DNA from: Hymenobacter norwichensis DSM 15439 | Lineage (GTDB): Bacteria > Bacteroidota > Bacteroidia > Cytophagales > Hymenobacteraceae | DNA: 64,000 bases | NCBI RefSeq assembly: GCF_000420705.1 | Contig: NZ_ATVL01000009.1 | Span: forward strand, 62,001-126,000 | Direction of reading: 5' to 3' | Shown: piece by piece, positions 1 through 7,658 of the stretch | Numbering within the stretch: position 1 is the stretch's first letter | Layout: the number at the start of each line of letters is the position of its first letter | Made by a program: the position numbers and the translations under genes | The notes under the pieces: model-generated | The model's input: only the letters and a program-made list of their open reading frames with translations | What the model was told of the DNA's origin: nothing | Database searches by the model: none

Positions 1-1
1 C

Positions 2-163
2 CGTGACTACAAGAACGTACTGACCGGTGTCACCTTCTGGAACGTGTCCGATAAATACAGTTGGCTGGATACGTACCCTGTACCGGGCCGCAAAAACTAC
101 CCACTACTTTTTGACCAGAACCAGAAGCCTAAAAAGGCTTTCTGGGAAGTTGTGAAGTTCTAA
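2..163 (+). CDS. GH10 endo-beta-1,4-xylanase, C-terminal end (5' partial)
   Basis: Only the last 53 codons are in the window; the gene starts upstream of base 1. The visible peptide contains GVTFWNVSDKYSWL and, later, YPLLFDQNQKPKKAFWEVV. This is how the GH10 xylanase barrel ends: a Trp-rich strand near the active site, then the segment around 'PLLFD..KPK.A(F/Y)'. It would hydrolyse internal beta-1,4 links in xylan. The GH115 start codon lies 15 bp after its stop, so the two are probably co-transcribed. The signal peptide, catalytic glutamates and any extra modules are outside the window, so location in the cell cannot be judged. Confidence 0.8.
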   Translation, partial: RDYKNVLTGVTFWNVSDKYSWLDTYPVPGRKNYPLLFDQNQKPKKAFWEVVKF

Positions 164-178
164 CTTATTCTCTTCCTC

Positions 179-2827
179 ATGCTGCCTATCATGTTTAGTG
201 TCACTCACCGCGCTTCTATTATCAGGTTTCGTCAACTGCTGATTATGGTAGCTGTCTTGCTAGCCGCTCTTCCGGCCTGGGCTGGCCCCACTGTGCCGGG
301 CTCCGAAGTGTACGTTTCGGGCAAGCAAAGCAAGGGTAGCTTTCAGTTGGCCGCAGGTGGCAAAGCCGCACCCCTGTACGCCAGCGCCCAGGATTGGCCG
401 GGCGTACTGCGGGCCGCCACGGATTTGCAGGCCGACGTCAACCGCGTCACCAAGCTCACGCCAACCCTGACCACCGACAAAGCTCCGGCCGGCAAGGAAG
501 TGGTGCTGATTGGTACGCTAGGCAAAAGCCCCCTGATTGATGGGTTGGTAAAAGCTGGGAAACTGAATGTTGCCGGCTTGGCCGGTAAGTGGGAAACCTT
601 CGTGCTGCAAGTGGTGGAAAAGCCGCTGCCAGGCGTAGAACGGGCGCTGGTTATTGCTGGCAGCGACAAGCGTGGCACCATTTTCGGCATTTACGATTTG
701 TCGCAGCAGATGGGTGTATCTCCTTGGTATTGGTGGGCCGATGTACCCACCAAGCCACAAAGTGCGCTGTACGTGGCCGCCGGCCGCCATACCCAGGGCG
801 AGCCGCAGGTGAAGTACCGGGGCATTTTCCTCAACGACGAAGCGCCAGCCCTGAGCGGGTGGGCCAAAGAGAAATTTGGCGGCATCAACTCCAAAATGTA
901 TGTGCACGTCTTCGAGTTGATTCTGCGCCTGAAGGGCAATTACCTCTGGCCCGCCATGTGGGGCAACGCCTTCAACGACGACGACAAGCAAAGCCCGGTG
1001 CTAGCCGACGAATACGGCGTGGTGATGGGTACGTCGCACCACGAGCCTATGGTTCGGTCCCAGCAGGAGTGGAAGCGCTTCGGCAGCGGCGCCTGGAACT
1101 ACCAAACCAACGAGAAAACGCTCCAAGACTTCTGGCGGCAGGGTATCAAGAACATGGGTACCAAGGAAAGCATCGTAACGGTGGGTATGCGCGGCGACGG
1201 CGACGAGCCGATGAGCGAGGGTAGCAACATTGCCTTACTGGAAAAGATTGTGGCCGACCAGCGCCGGATTCTGGCTGAAGAAACCGGCAAGCCTGCCACG
1301 CAAACTCCGCAGCTCTGGGCCCTCTACAAGGAAGTGCAGGATTACTACGACAAGGGCATGCGCGTGCCCGACGACGTAACGCTGCTGCTCTGCGACGACA
1401 ACTGGGGTAACCTGCGCAAGCTGCCAAAAGCAGGGGAGAAGCCCCGCGCCGGCGGTTATGGCATCTACTACCACTTCGACTACGTGGGCGGGCCTCGCAA
1501 CTACAAGTGGCTCAATACTAATCCGCTGCCGCGCATCTGGGAGCAGATGCACCTGGCCCACGAGTACGGTGCCAACCAAATCTGGATTGTGAATGTGGGG
1601 GACCTGAAGCCCATGGAGGTACCGATCAGCTTCTTTCTCGATTACGCCTGGAACCCCGACAAGATTAAGGCCGAGCAGGTGGCCACCTACACCCGGCAGT
1701 GGGCCGCCCAGCAGTTCGGCGACCAGCATGCCACCACTATTGCCGACATCTTGGCCAAGTACGCCAAGTACAACGCCCGCCGCAAGCCCGAGCTGCTCGA
1801 CGCCAACACCTACAGCCTGGCTACCGGCGAGTGGGCCACCATAGTGGCTGAGTACAACACGCTCCTAACCCGCGCCGAAGCCATCAACCAGAAGTTGCCC
1901 GCCGCCGCCCGCGACGCCTATTACCAGTTGGTGCTGCATCCGGTACAGGCTTGTGCTAACCTCAACGAGTTGTATTACACGGTAGCGCAGAACCGGGAGG
2001 CCGCAAAAGCCGGCTATTCTACGGCTAACGCCCTAGCTGAGAAAGCCAAAGCCCTGTTTGCCAAAGACACCGAAATAAAGAATCGCTACCACGCCCTGGC
2101 GGGTGGAAAGTGGAACCACATGATGGACCAAACCCACATCGGCTACACCTACTGGCAGCAGCCGCCCGTGGATAAAATGCCCGAAGTAGTGACGCTGACC
2201 GCCGACAAAATCACGGAACAGGCGAAACCTGAAGTGCAAGCGGCAGACTACGGCAACCAGTTCGTTTCGATTGATGCGGAGCAGTACACGCAAGCGGTGA
2301 ATGCGGGCTCTATCACTTGGCAGCGTCTGCCCGACCTCGGCCGTACCGCAGGAGCTGTTACTACATTTCCGGTTACGGCTGTGCCAACCGCTACACCTGG
2401 TGGCACCAGCCCACACCTAGAATATCGTATCACCGCCACCCAAGCTGGTTCTGCAAGCGTACGGGCTTACCTGGCTCCCACCTTGGATTTCATTGGAGTC
2501 CAAGGCCTCCGCTACGCTGTGTCCATTGATGATGAGGCGCCGCAAATTGTTAATCTGCATACCGGTTTGGTGGCTGATAACGGCAACCGCCCCTGGGAAA
2601 AAGCAGTAGCTGAAAGCATAATGATCAAAGAAACCAAGCACACCATTGCTAAGCCCGGTGAGCATACATTGAAGTTCTGGCGCATTGACCCCGGCGTGGT
2701 GCTGGAAAAAATAGTAGTTGACTTTGGCGGTATGAAACCCAGCTACCTCGGCCCACCCGCAACTCCCGGGGGTACCTCCACATCACCCAAGTCTTCTCAA
2801 GCAAAAGGGAGCCTAGGGCAACGTTGA
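179..2827 (+). CDS. GH115 xylan alpha-1,2-glucuronidase
   Basis: 882 aa, within the usual size of GH115 enzymes, which remove (4-O-methyl)glucuronic acid from xylan side chains and accept polymeric xylan. Residues 1-35 form a signal peptide ending in PAWA, so it should act in the periplasm or at the surface. The core is recognisable from LNDEAPALSGWA, KGNYLWPAMWGNAF, GTSHHEPM, GMRGDGDEPM and WIVNVGDLKPMEVPISFFLD, all typical of the family. The last ~230 residues form the beta-rich accessory region. A second ATG 12 bp downstream (codon 5) is an equally good start. It follows a GH10 gene by 15 bp and faces another GH10 gene across a terminator, which fits glucuronoxylan breakdown. Catalytic residues were not assigned. 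Confidence 0.92.
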   Translation: MLPIMFSVTHRASIIRFRQLLIMVAVLLAALPAWAGPTVPGSEVYVSGKQSKGSFQLAAGGKAAPLYASAQDWPGVLRAATDLQADVNRVTKLTPTLTTDKAPAGKEVVLIGTLGKSPLIDGLVKAGKLNVAGLAGKWETFVLQVVEKPLPGVERALVIAGSDKRGTIFGIYDLSQQMGVSPWYWWADVPTKPQSALYVAAGRHTQGEPQVKYRGIFLNDEAPALSGWAKEKFGGINSKMYVHVFELILRLKGNYLWPAMWGNAFNDDDKQSPVLADEYGVVMGTSHHEPMVRSQQEWKRFGSGAWNYQTNEKTLQDFWRQGIKNMGTKESIVTVGMRGDGDEPMSEGSNIALLEKIVADQRRILAEETGKPATQTPQLWALYKEVQDYYDKGMRVPDDVTLLLCDDNWGNLRKLPKAGEKPRAGGYGIYYHFDYVGGPRNYKWLNTNPLPRIWEQMHLAHEYGANQIWIVNVGDLKPMEVPISFFLDYAWNPDKIKAEQVATYTRQWAAQQFGDQHATTIADILAKYAKYNARRKPELLDANTYSLATGEWATIVAEYNTLLTRAEAINQKLPAAARDAYYQLVLHPVQACANLNELYYTVAQNREAAKAGYSTANALAEKAKALFAKDTEIKNRYHALAGGKWNHMMDQTHIGYTYWQQPPVDKMPEVVTLTADKITEQAKPEVQAADYGNQFVSIDAEQYTQAVNAGSITWQRLPDLGRTAGAVTTFPVTAVPTATPGGTSPHLEYRITATQAGSASVRAYLAPTLDFIGVQGLRYAVSIDDEAPQIVNLHTGLVADNGNRPWEKAVAESIMIKETKHTIAKPGEHTLKFWRIDPGVVLEKIVVDFGGMKPSYLGPPATPGGTSTSPKSSQAKGSLGQR

Positions 2828-2886
2828 GTAACTGACTAGTTTAGTTGCTTTCTTAGAAGCAGTACTACTTCTTCCTTGCCTCCACA

Positions 2887-2937
2887 CCCAACAAAAGAAG
2901 GCCCGCACTACCATAGTGCGGGCCTTCTTTTGTTGGG
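2887..2937. terminator. Bidirectional terminator between GH115 and GH10
   Basis: Perfect inverted repeat with 24-bp arms (2887-2910 and 2914-2937) and a 3-nt loop. The GC-rich core GCCCGCACTA is flanked by A-rich and T-rich outer arms, so both strands give a stem followed by a U-rich stretch. It sits between the converging GH115 and GH10 genes. Confidence 0.9.
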
Positions 2938-2952
2938 CGTATGAGTTGATTG

Positions 2953-4830
2953 TTATTCCACAATCAGCTTGCGTGAAGTGACGCCTTGCGCTTCAACTAC
3001 TTGTACCAGATACATGCCCGATGCCAGGTTCAGGTTGACCTCTGCCACCGGCTGATTGGCTACCGATACTACTTGCAGTAGGCGGCCATTCAGGTCGAAC
3101 ACCTTGATGACCTGAATCTTCTGGCCGCCCTGCACCAGAAAGTGGCCGTCAGCTGCTGGGTTTGGGTGCAGCGTAAGATTAGCATTCTGCTGGCCTTTAG
3201 CAGAAAGCACGGTAGTCCGTACGTAGTTCTTCAACCACACCAGCGCCGAGCGTTCTGTATTGTCGCCGTTGGCGAGGTAAGCACCCTGGGTTGTGCGCCA
3301 GTGGCCGGGCCGGTACCCCCACAGTGTAATGCCGCGCACCGATGGGTGCTCCCACAGCGTCGGAAAAATGCGCTGATACTCAGCCAGCTGCACGGCATCG
3401 TCGAGTACAGGCGGCGTAGCTGAATTTACACCATCGATATCCAACTCAGTAATATAGAGTGGCTTGCCTGCGGTGGCAAGCAAAGAAAGGTTGGTAGCTA
3501 GGTTAGCGGCGGACACGTTCCGGGTTTCAAAAGCGTGGCCTTGTATGCCCACACCATCAACCAAGTTGCGGGCTACCAGCAAGTTTACAATGGTTAGGTA
3601 GCGTTGTGCGTTAGTGGTAGAGCTTGCAACCCCATAGTCATTGATCATCAATTGCGTGTTGGGGAAGTACTGCCGCGCCAGCTGAAACGAGGTAATCACC
3701 CAGTCCCAGCCGGTAGTGCCGGCGCCGCCCAGGGCATTGTAGTAATTACCAGCGCCGCTGCCCGGCGTATTGGGGCCATTATTACCGGTCGAGCCGTTGA
3801 GAGGCAGGTCGTTGGTGGGCTCGTTCACTACTTCAATTTGCGCGATGTTAGGATAGCGCAGGGCAACGGCCGCAAACCACTCGTTGATTTCCATGAGCTG
3901 CTCTGAAGCTGGCAGGTTCTCAATCCAGATAGGCTGCTGGGCGCCCCAAATCAAGGTGTGCATCTTGAACGGGTAGCCTTTACGCTGGGCCAGCGCATAC
4001 GCTGAATCCAGTTCGGTCCAGTTCATCACATTGCGGGTACTCTCCACGCTGCCCCATTTGCCCGCATTTTCGGGCGTCACCTGGTTGAAGTAGTTGTTGA
4101 AGAAGGGTTTCTGCGGATTGCTGTACACGCCACCCAGAAACTTGGGTTTGCCATTAGCCATCGGTAAGCCGCTGGGCGTAAACACGGTAGGCGGCGTGCT
4201 GGAGCCCTGGGCGCCGGCATCCAAATTAGCCACCGTGAAATACAGCCCGGTAGTGCCAAACACAAACTTATCGATATCGAGGCCATCTTCGCGGGCTCCA
4301 ATTTGGAATGTTTGGGTGAGGGTGCCCGCCGCCACGGTGAAGCTGATCGGTGCTTCGCCGCCGTTGAAAGCCGACAAGTTCAACCATTTCCATACTTGCT
4401 GCTGTCCGCCGCCGGCTCCGGCTACCACTTCAGTCGTACTGGTATAGCCCACACCACTTAGTTGGTTAACAGTAATCCAATTAGTGTCGTCGGCAGGGAG
4501 CTTGGTACCGAACCCGTTGCCGTAGTAGAAACTGTCGTCATTTGCACCGTTGGCACCTACGCGTATCCGGGCGTATAAATCGTAGCTGCCGGGGCCCGGA
4601 AATGTGACGGAATAGGTGATGATACGAGCCGCCGTGCCAGGGTTCTGAGCGTTGATGGTGGCCGTAGGCACTACTGTTACATACTGTACGCCGGTTTGAG
4701 TGGGGTTAGTCCAATCAGCACCGAGTGTCCCGGTTTCCGCCTGCTGTACCACTGGCGTGTTTTGCGCCTGAAGGCTCAGCGCCAGTAGAGAGCAGGGAAC
4801 CAGTAAAAAGCGTAGCTTTTTCAAAAGCAT
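2953..4830 (-). CDS. Secreted GH10 endo-beta-1,4-xylanase with N-terminal CBM-like domain and T9SS signal
   Basis: 625 aa from the ATG at 4830. A start at 4869 is unlikely because a -7 element lies at 4870-4877. Residues 1-23 are a signal peptide (LLALSLQAQ). Residues ~24-190 form a beta-sandwich, carbohydrate-binding-like module ending in REDGLDIDKFVF. Residues ~205-535 are the GH10 barrel, with TPENAGKWGS, the acid/base Glu337 in VVNEPTND and the nucleophile Glu462 in YITELDIDG. Residues ~551-625 (LTLHPNPAADGHF... to KLIVE) are a type A T9SS sorting domain, so the enzyme should be exported through the outer membrane and anchored or released there. It is the only protein in the window with such a domain. 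It converges on GH115 and supplies xylan chains for it. The exact CBM family is not certain. Confidence 0.92.
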   Translation of the reverse strand: MLLKKLRFLLVPCSLLALSLQAQNTPVVQQAETGTLGADWTNPTQTGVQYVTVVPTATINAQNPGTAARIITYSVTFPGPGSYDLYARIRVGANGANDDSFYYGNGFGTKLPADDTNWITVNQLSGVGYTSTTEVVAGAGGGQQQVWKWLNLSAFNGGEAPISFTVAAGTLTQTFQIGAREDGLDIDKFVFGTTGLYFTVANLDAGAQGSSTPPTVFTPSGLPMANGKPKFLGGVYSNPQKPFFNNYFNQVTPENAGKWGSVESTRNVMNWTELDSAYALAQRKGYPFKMHTLIWGAQQPIWIENLPASEQLMEINEWFAAVALRYPNIAQIEVVNEPTNDLPLNGSTGNNGPNTPGSGAGNYYNALGGAGTTGWDWVITSFQLARQYFPNTQLMINDYGVASSTTNAQRYLTIVNLLVARNLVDGVGIQGHAFETRNVSAANLATNLSLLATAGKPLYITELDIDGVNSATPPVLDDAVQLAEYQRIFPTLWEHPSVRGITLWGYRPGHWRTTQGAYLANGDNTERSALVWLKNYVRTTVLSAKGQQNANLTLHPNPAADGHFLVQGGQKIQVIKVFDLNGRLLQVVSVANQPVAEVNLNLASGMYLVQVVEAQGVTSRKLIVE

Positions 4831-4843
4831 AATCAAGGGTTTT

Positions 4844-4877
4844 GGTGGGAAAAAGAAGGTAGAATACACTAAAGCTA
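4844..4877 (-). promoter_or_regulatory. Probable promoter and leader of the GH10 gene
   Basis: On the minus strand TAGCTTTA (4877-4870) resembles the Bacteroidota -7 element TAnnTTTG and would start transcription near 4863, giving a leader of about 33 nt. The leader contains TTTCCCACC (4852-4844), a motif also found ahead of several SusC genes in this window. No clear -33 TTG was seen. Confidence 0.45.
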
Positions 4878-5249
4878 TTCATCACCTGTTCGCTACGAAA
4901 ACTTGATTAACTCTGCACTGACAATGAATATACACAAGCGTTTGTGATAGTTAGTCGGTATCGATTGTGGTAGATGCCAGACGACTGAAACCCCAAATTT
5001 TATACTAGATGCTTTTAAGACGCAAGTAGTAAGTGCACACTCACGATTTAATATGTAATAATGACATACAAGATGATACTCAGGTAGTGGCCGACCGAAC
5101 CTATCTACGCAAGGCATATCATGGTAAAGCCAGTAAGCTTGCGCAGATAGGTTTAGCTATATCTTTTTATGCCTGCAAATTGCGCTGTAAAGCCACAGTG
5201 CCACGGCTTACTGTCTATATAGCCCAACTTCACTCCCAATCGGAATGCC
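4878..5249. other. AT-rich gene-free stretch with one inverted repeat
   Basis: No credible gene. It holds an inverted repeat with 16-nt arms at 5098-5113 and 5138-5153 (15 of 16 pair, the last as G-U) around a 24-nt loop. No U-run follows on either strand, so a terminator role is doubtful. Base composition is clearly more AT-rich than the PUL genes. Confidence 0.5.
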
Positions 5250-5486
5250 TCACTGAATTTTCTTGGCGCATAGTGTTGTGAAGGTAGAACAACAATCATT
5301 CAGCAGGTCCACAGAATAACCACCTGGCTCCGGAATCAACTTAATTTCGGGTATACTGCCATGGATAGGGCAGTATACTCCTTGAAGCTTTTCCTGAAAG
5401 TAAGCCATAAACTGCTCTTCTGTACTCTTCACGGCAAGGGGCCGAGCAGGAGGATTGTTGTTTTGTCGAGTAGAATTTTTACGCAT
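5250..5486 (-). CDS. Small Cys/His-rich hypothetical protein
   Basis: 78 aa from an ATG, no signal peptide or membrane segment. The N-terminal third is basic and polar (MRKNSTRQNNN), and the rest contains YCPIHGSIPEIKL, then a CC pair and one more Cys near the end (DCCSTFTTLC). The spacing C-x2-H ... CC ... C could bind a metal ion. I recall similar short proteins with 'CP.HG ... GG(F/Y) ... CC' in Bacteroidota but cannot name a family. It stands alone in an AT-rich region. Function unknown. Confidence 0.6.
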   Translation of the reverse strand: MRKNSTRQNNNPPARPLAVKSTEEQFMAYFQEKLQGVYCPIHGSIPEIKLIPEPGGYSVDLLNDCCSTFTTLCAKKIQ

Positions 5487-5849
5487 TAGTAATATCGATT
5501 AAATACAAAAATTAGCATTAATCGGCTATACAGTATTACAATTTTTCCCAACTTCGTACAAATTGAATAAAAAATTGTAATAAATCTGAAAAACTATGTG
5601 TTTTTAGCCCTTTAAAGCCGTTTGATAAAGTCAAATGTATGATTAAACTTTGAAAACAAGTAATAGTAATTTTGATTACTTAGATAAAAGTACTCAGCTT
5701 GTAATATGTTTTATTTGAGAAGGTAGAGGTTTATATAAACAAGGTATATTGCTAATATAATACGAATTGCTGCCACACACCCAGCATGACAAACCTGTAT
5801 TATATGCTAATAAATCGAACTCTTTCTATTGCTCAGCGGTTAACTGCAG
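5487..5849. other. AT-rich gene-free stretch with possible promoter
   Basis: No gene is supported. A TAATTTTG at 5667-5674 matches the Bacteroidota -7 consensus on the plus strand, but a TTTG at the usual distance upstream is missing, and it lies 176 bp before the next gene. The area is very rich in A and T, so chance matches are likely. Confidence 0.35.
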
Positions 5850-6062
5850 ATGTCAACACCCTCTAAACGTCCCCGTGCCCGCAAAGCTGCCGAAGCTGTC
5901 GTGGCTCCTGTTTCCCACGCCGAACAATTAGTTGCCCTGCATAGCCGGGAAGAAGGCAAAACGGTGATGTACAAGCAAGATGCTTGGGGTCATATCGAAA
6001 CCCGCTTTGTCCGTACGCAAAATGTTAAGGCTTGGGAAGAAAAAGGATTTTCAGTGCGCTAA
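5850..6062 (+). CDS. Small basic hypothetical protein
   Basis: 70 aa from an ATG, with no signal peptide or membrane helix. The first 15 residues are basic (SKRPRARKAAEA). The remainder, with VALHSREEGKTVMYKQDAWGHIETRF, looks like a small folded domain. GC and codon use resemble the core genes more than the AT-rich DNA around it, which supports a real gene. A terminator-like hairpin follows 33 bp after the stop. I do not recognise a family and assign no function. Confidence 0.6.
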   Translation: MSTPSKRPRARKAAEAVVAPVSHAEQLVALHSREEGKTVMYKQDAWGHIETRFVRTQNVKAWEEKGFSVR

Positions 6063-6094
6063 TCCTCTTTATTGCTTGAATTTATCGCAGCTTT

Positions 6095-6121
6095 GCCCCT
6101 TCCTGATGGTTGGGGCTTTTG
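6095..6121 (+). terminator. Rho-independent terminator of the 70-aa gene
   Basis: GCCCC at 6095-6099 pairs with GGGGC at 6112-6116 around a loop with a further CC/GG pair, followed by TTTT. Short stem but in the right place after the stop at 6062. Confidence 0.5.
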
Positions 6122-6352
6122 CGTGTATATAAAATTACAAATTCCGTTATCTAATGTGCATCTTACGCATGAAATACTCAGCTAGTATGCGTCGCAGATA
6201 AAAGTAGATAGTATAATTTAGGTTCTATCCTGTAAAATAATATAATAACAACGCTACTAATACGACAAATAATTACTTGCAAAGTAATTTGAACAATTAG
6301 GAATAATTGCTCCTAAAACGTGTGGTGATGAGCAACTAGAATGCTATTTCTA

Positions 6353-7366
6353 TCAGAGCTTGAATTTTATTATGCGTTTTATATAAAACTTTAGTAGATG
6401 ATAATAAATTGAAGGATGTTTGCTTAGTCTTAAAGCCTGCTGAATCTGGTTGTTAGCTAACTCCCAATCGCCACTTGCAATTAGTGTGGCATATGCACCG
6501 CCAATGCCTGCATGAGCGTAATGCTTCTTTGATAGTGCTAGTATTCGACTTCTGTGTTCAACCGGAATATGCTGCTGAATACGCGTCATTACGTGAACTA
6601 AGTCTGGAATAATCTGACCGGATATACTTTTTTTCCAGCTGATGGAATTAGTATGGCCTCGATATTCAGCGAGAACATCGGGATGGTAGCCTATTGGGTA
6701 ATGTGCCGCAATACGTACCCACATTTCCCAATCTTCTCCGTAAGTGGTACCATAAAAACTGCCCAGTTTCTCATACACTTCTCTGCGTACCGCTACCGAT
6801 GCATACTGAGTGCGCTGGCGCTCAGCAATACGCAAAAGCCAATTCGATAATATTCCTGGTTTTTGAGCTTCTGGCGATAGGAATGAATATGGGTATCGTG
6901 CACCAGTCTCATCAATTGCTGCATAATGACAAAAGGTGGCACCAGCCTCAGGGTATTGCTGAAAAATATGCGCTAGCTTTTCATAAAATCCTGGTAAAAC
7001 CCGGTCGTTACCATGTAATAAATGAATTAAATGGCCGCGTGATCGATTAATACAAGTTTCGAAATTACGAAGGCTACCCACGTTATTCACTTGCCGGTAA
7101 TATTCCACTCGGCCATTGCCAAGATGTTGAACTAACGCCTCTACATCTTCATCAGTACTAGCATCGTCAACTACCTGTATCTGCATTAAGTCGGCCCCAG
7201 GATCTTGAGCGAGTACGCTCAGAATAGCTTCTCGTAGAAAAACAGAGCAATTGTAGGTGGGAATCATCACTGACCACAGAGGGCGTGGCAGATTGCCCTT
7301 GTACGGCGCAATGACTGGAGGCAAGGTAGGAATACGAGGTGTATTACTATCCAAATGTAAAGGCAT
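6353..7366 (-). CDS. Family 2 glycosyltransferase
   Basis: 337 aa from the ATG at 7366. An in-frame TTG at 7399 gives only a low-complexity extension and was not chosen. Residues ~25-250 form a GT-A fold: WSVMIPTYNCSVFLREAILS at the start of the domain, then VVDDASTDEDVEALV for the nucleotide-binding Asp pair and LLHGNDRVLPGFY at the position of the usual DxD metal site. The protein is cytoplasmic with no membrane helix and should transfer a sugar from a nucleotide sugar, most likely in surface polysaccharide synthesis; donor and acceptor cannot be read. It has no glycan-biosynthesis neighbours and its DNA is much more AT-rich than the flanking PULs, which suggests horizontal acquisition. Confidence 0.85.
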   Translation of the reverse strand: MPLHLDSNTPRIPTLPPVIAPYKGNLPRPLWSVMIPTYNCSVFLREAILSVLAQDPGADLMQIQVVDDASTDEDVEALVQHLGNGRVEYYRQVNNVGSLRNFETCINRSRGHLIHLLHGNDRVLPGFYEKLAHIFQQYPEAGATFCHYAAIDETGARYPYSFLSPEAQKPGILSNWLLRIAERQRTQYASVAVRREVYEKLGSFYGTTYGEDWEMWVRIAAHYPIGYHPDVLAEYRGHTNSISWKKSISGQIIPDLVHVMTRIQQHIPVEHRSRILALSKKHYAHAGIGGAYATLIASGDWELANNQIQQALRLSKHPSIYYHLLKFYIKRIIKFKL

Positions 7367-7658
7367 ATATCTATATTTTAACTTTAAAATATATTGCAAT
7401 AAACAACTTCAATTCCATTATAAGCTTATGATCTGAAGTTATTGTTGATTTGTATTGCCATGGACTAAGTTTTTTATTCACCACACAAGCTTCGTCTTAA
7501 AATTAGTCCCATGTAGTTCTTGAAAACTGCACTTTAGAGGCGATGTAACGAAGACTGTTAAGTTTAAATTAGTTGCAGTGCGAAGAGTTGACTGTTTATT
7601 GCTGCTCCTTTATTTAGTATAGAGCAAGCAGTAGCCAGATTTACTGGTATATACCTTT

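Noticed and set aside
4893..5281. Two overlapping small open frames in the AT-rich gap
   Set aside because: No family likeness, opposite strands over the same bases, and no convincing start context.
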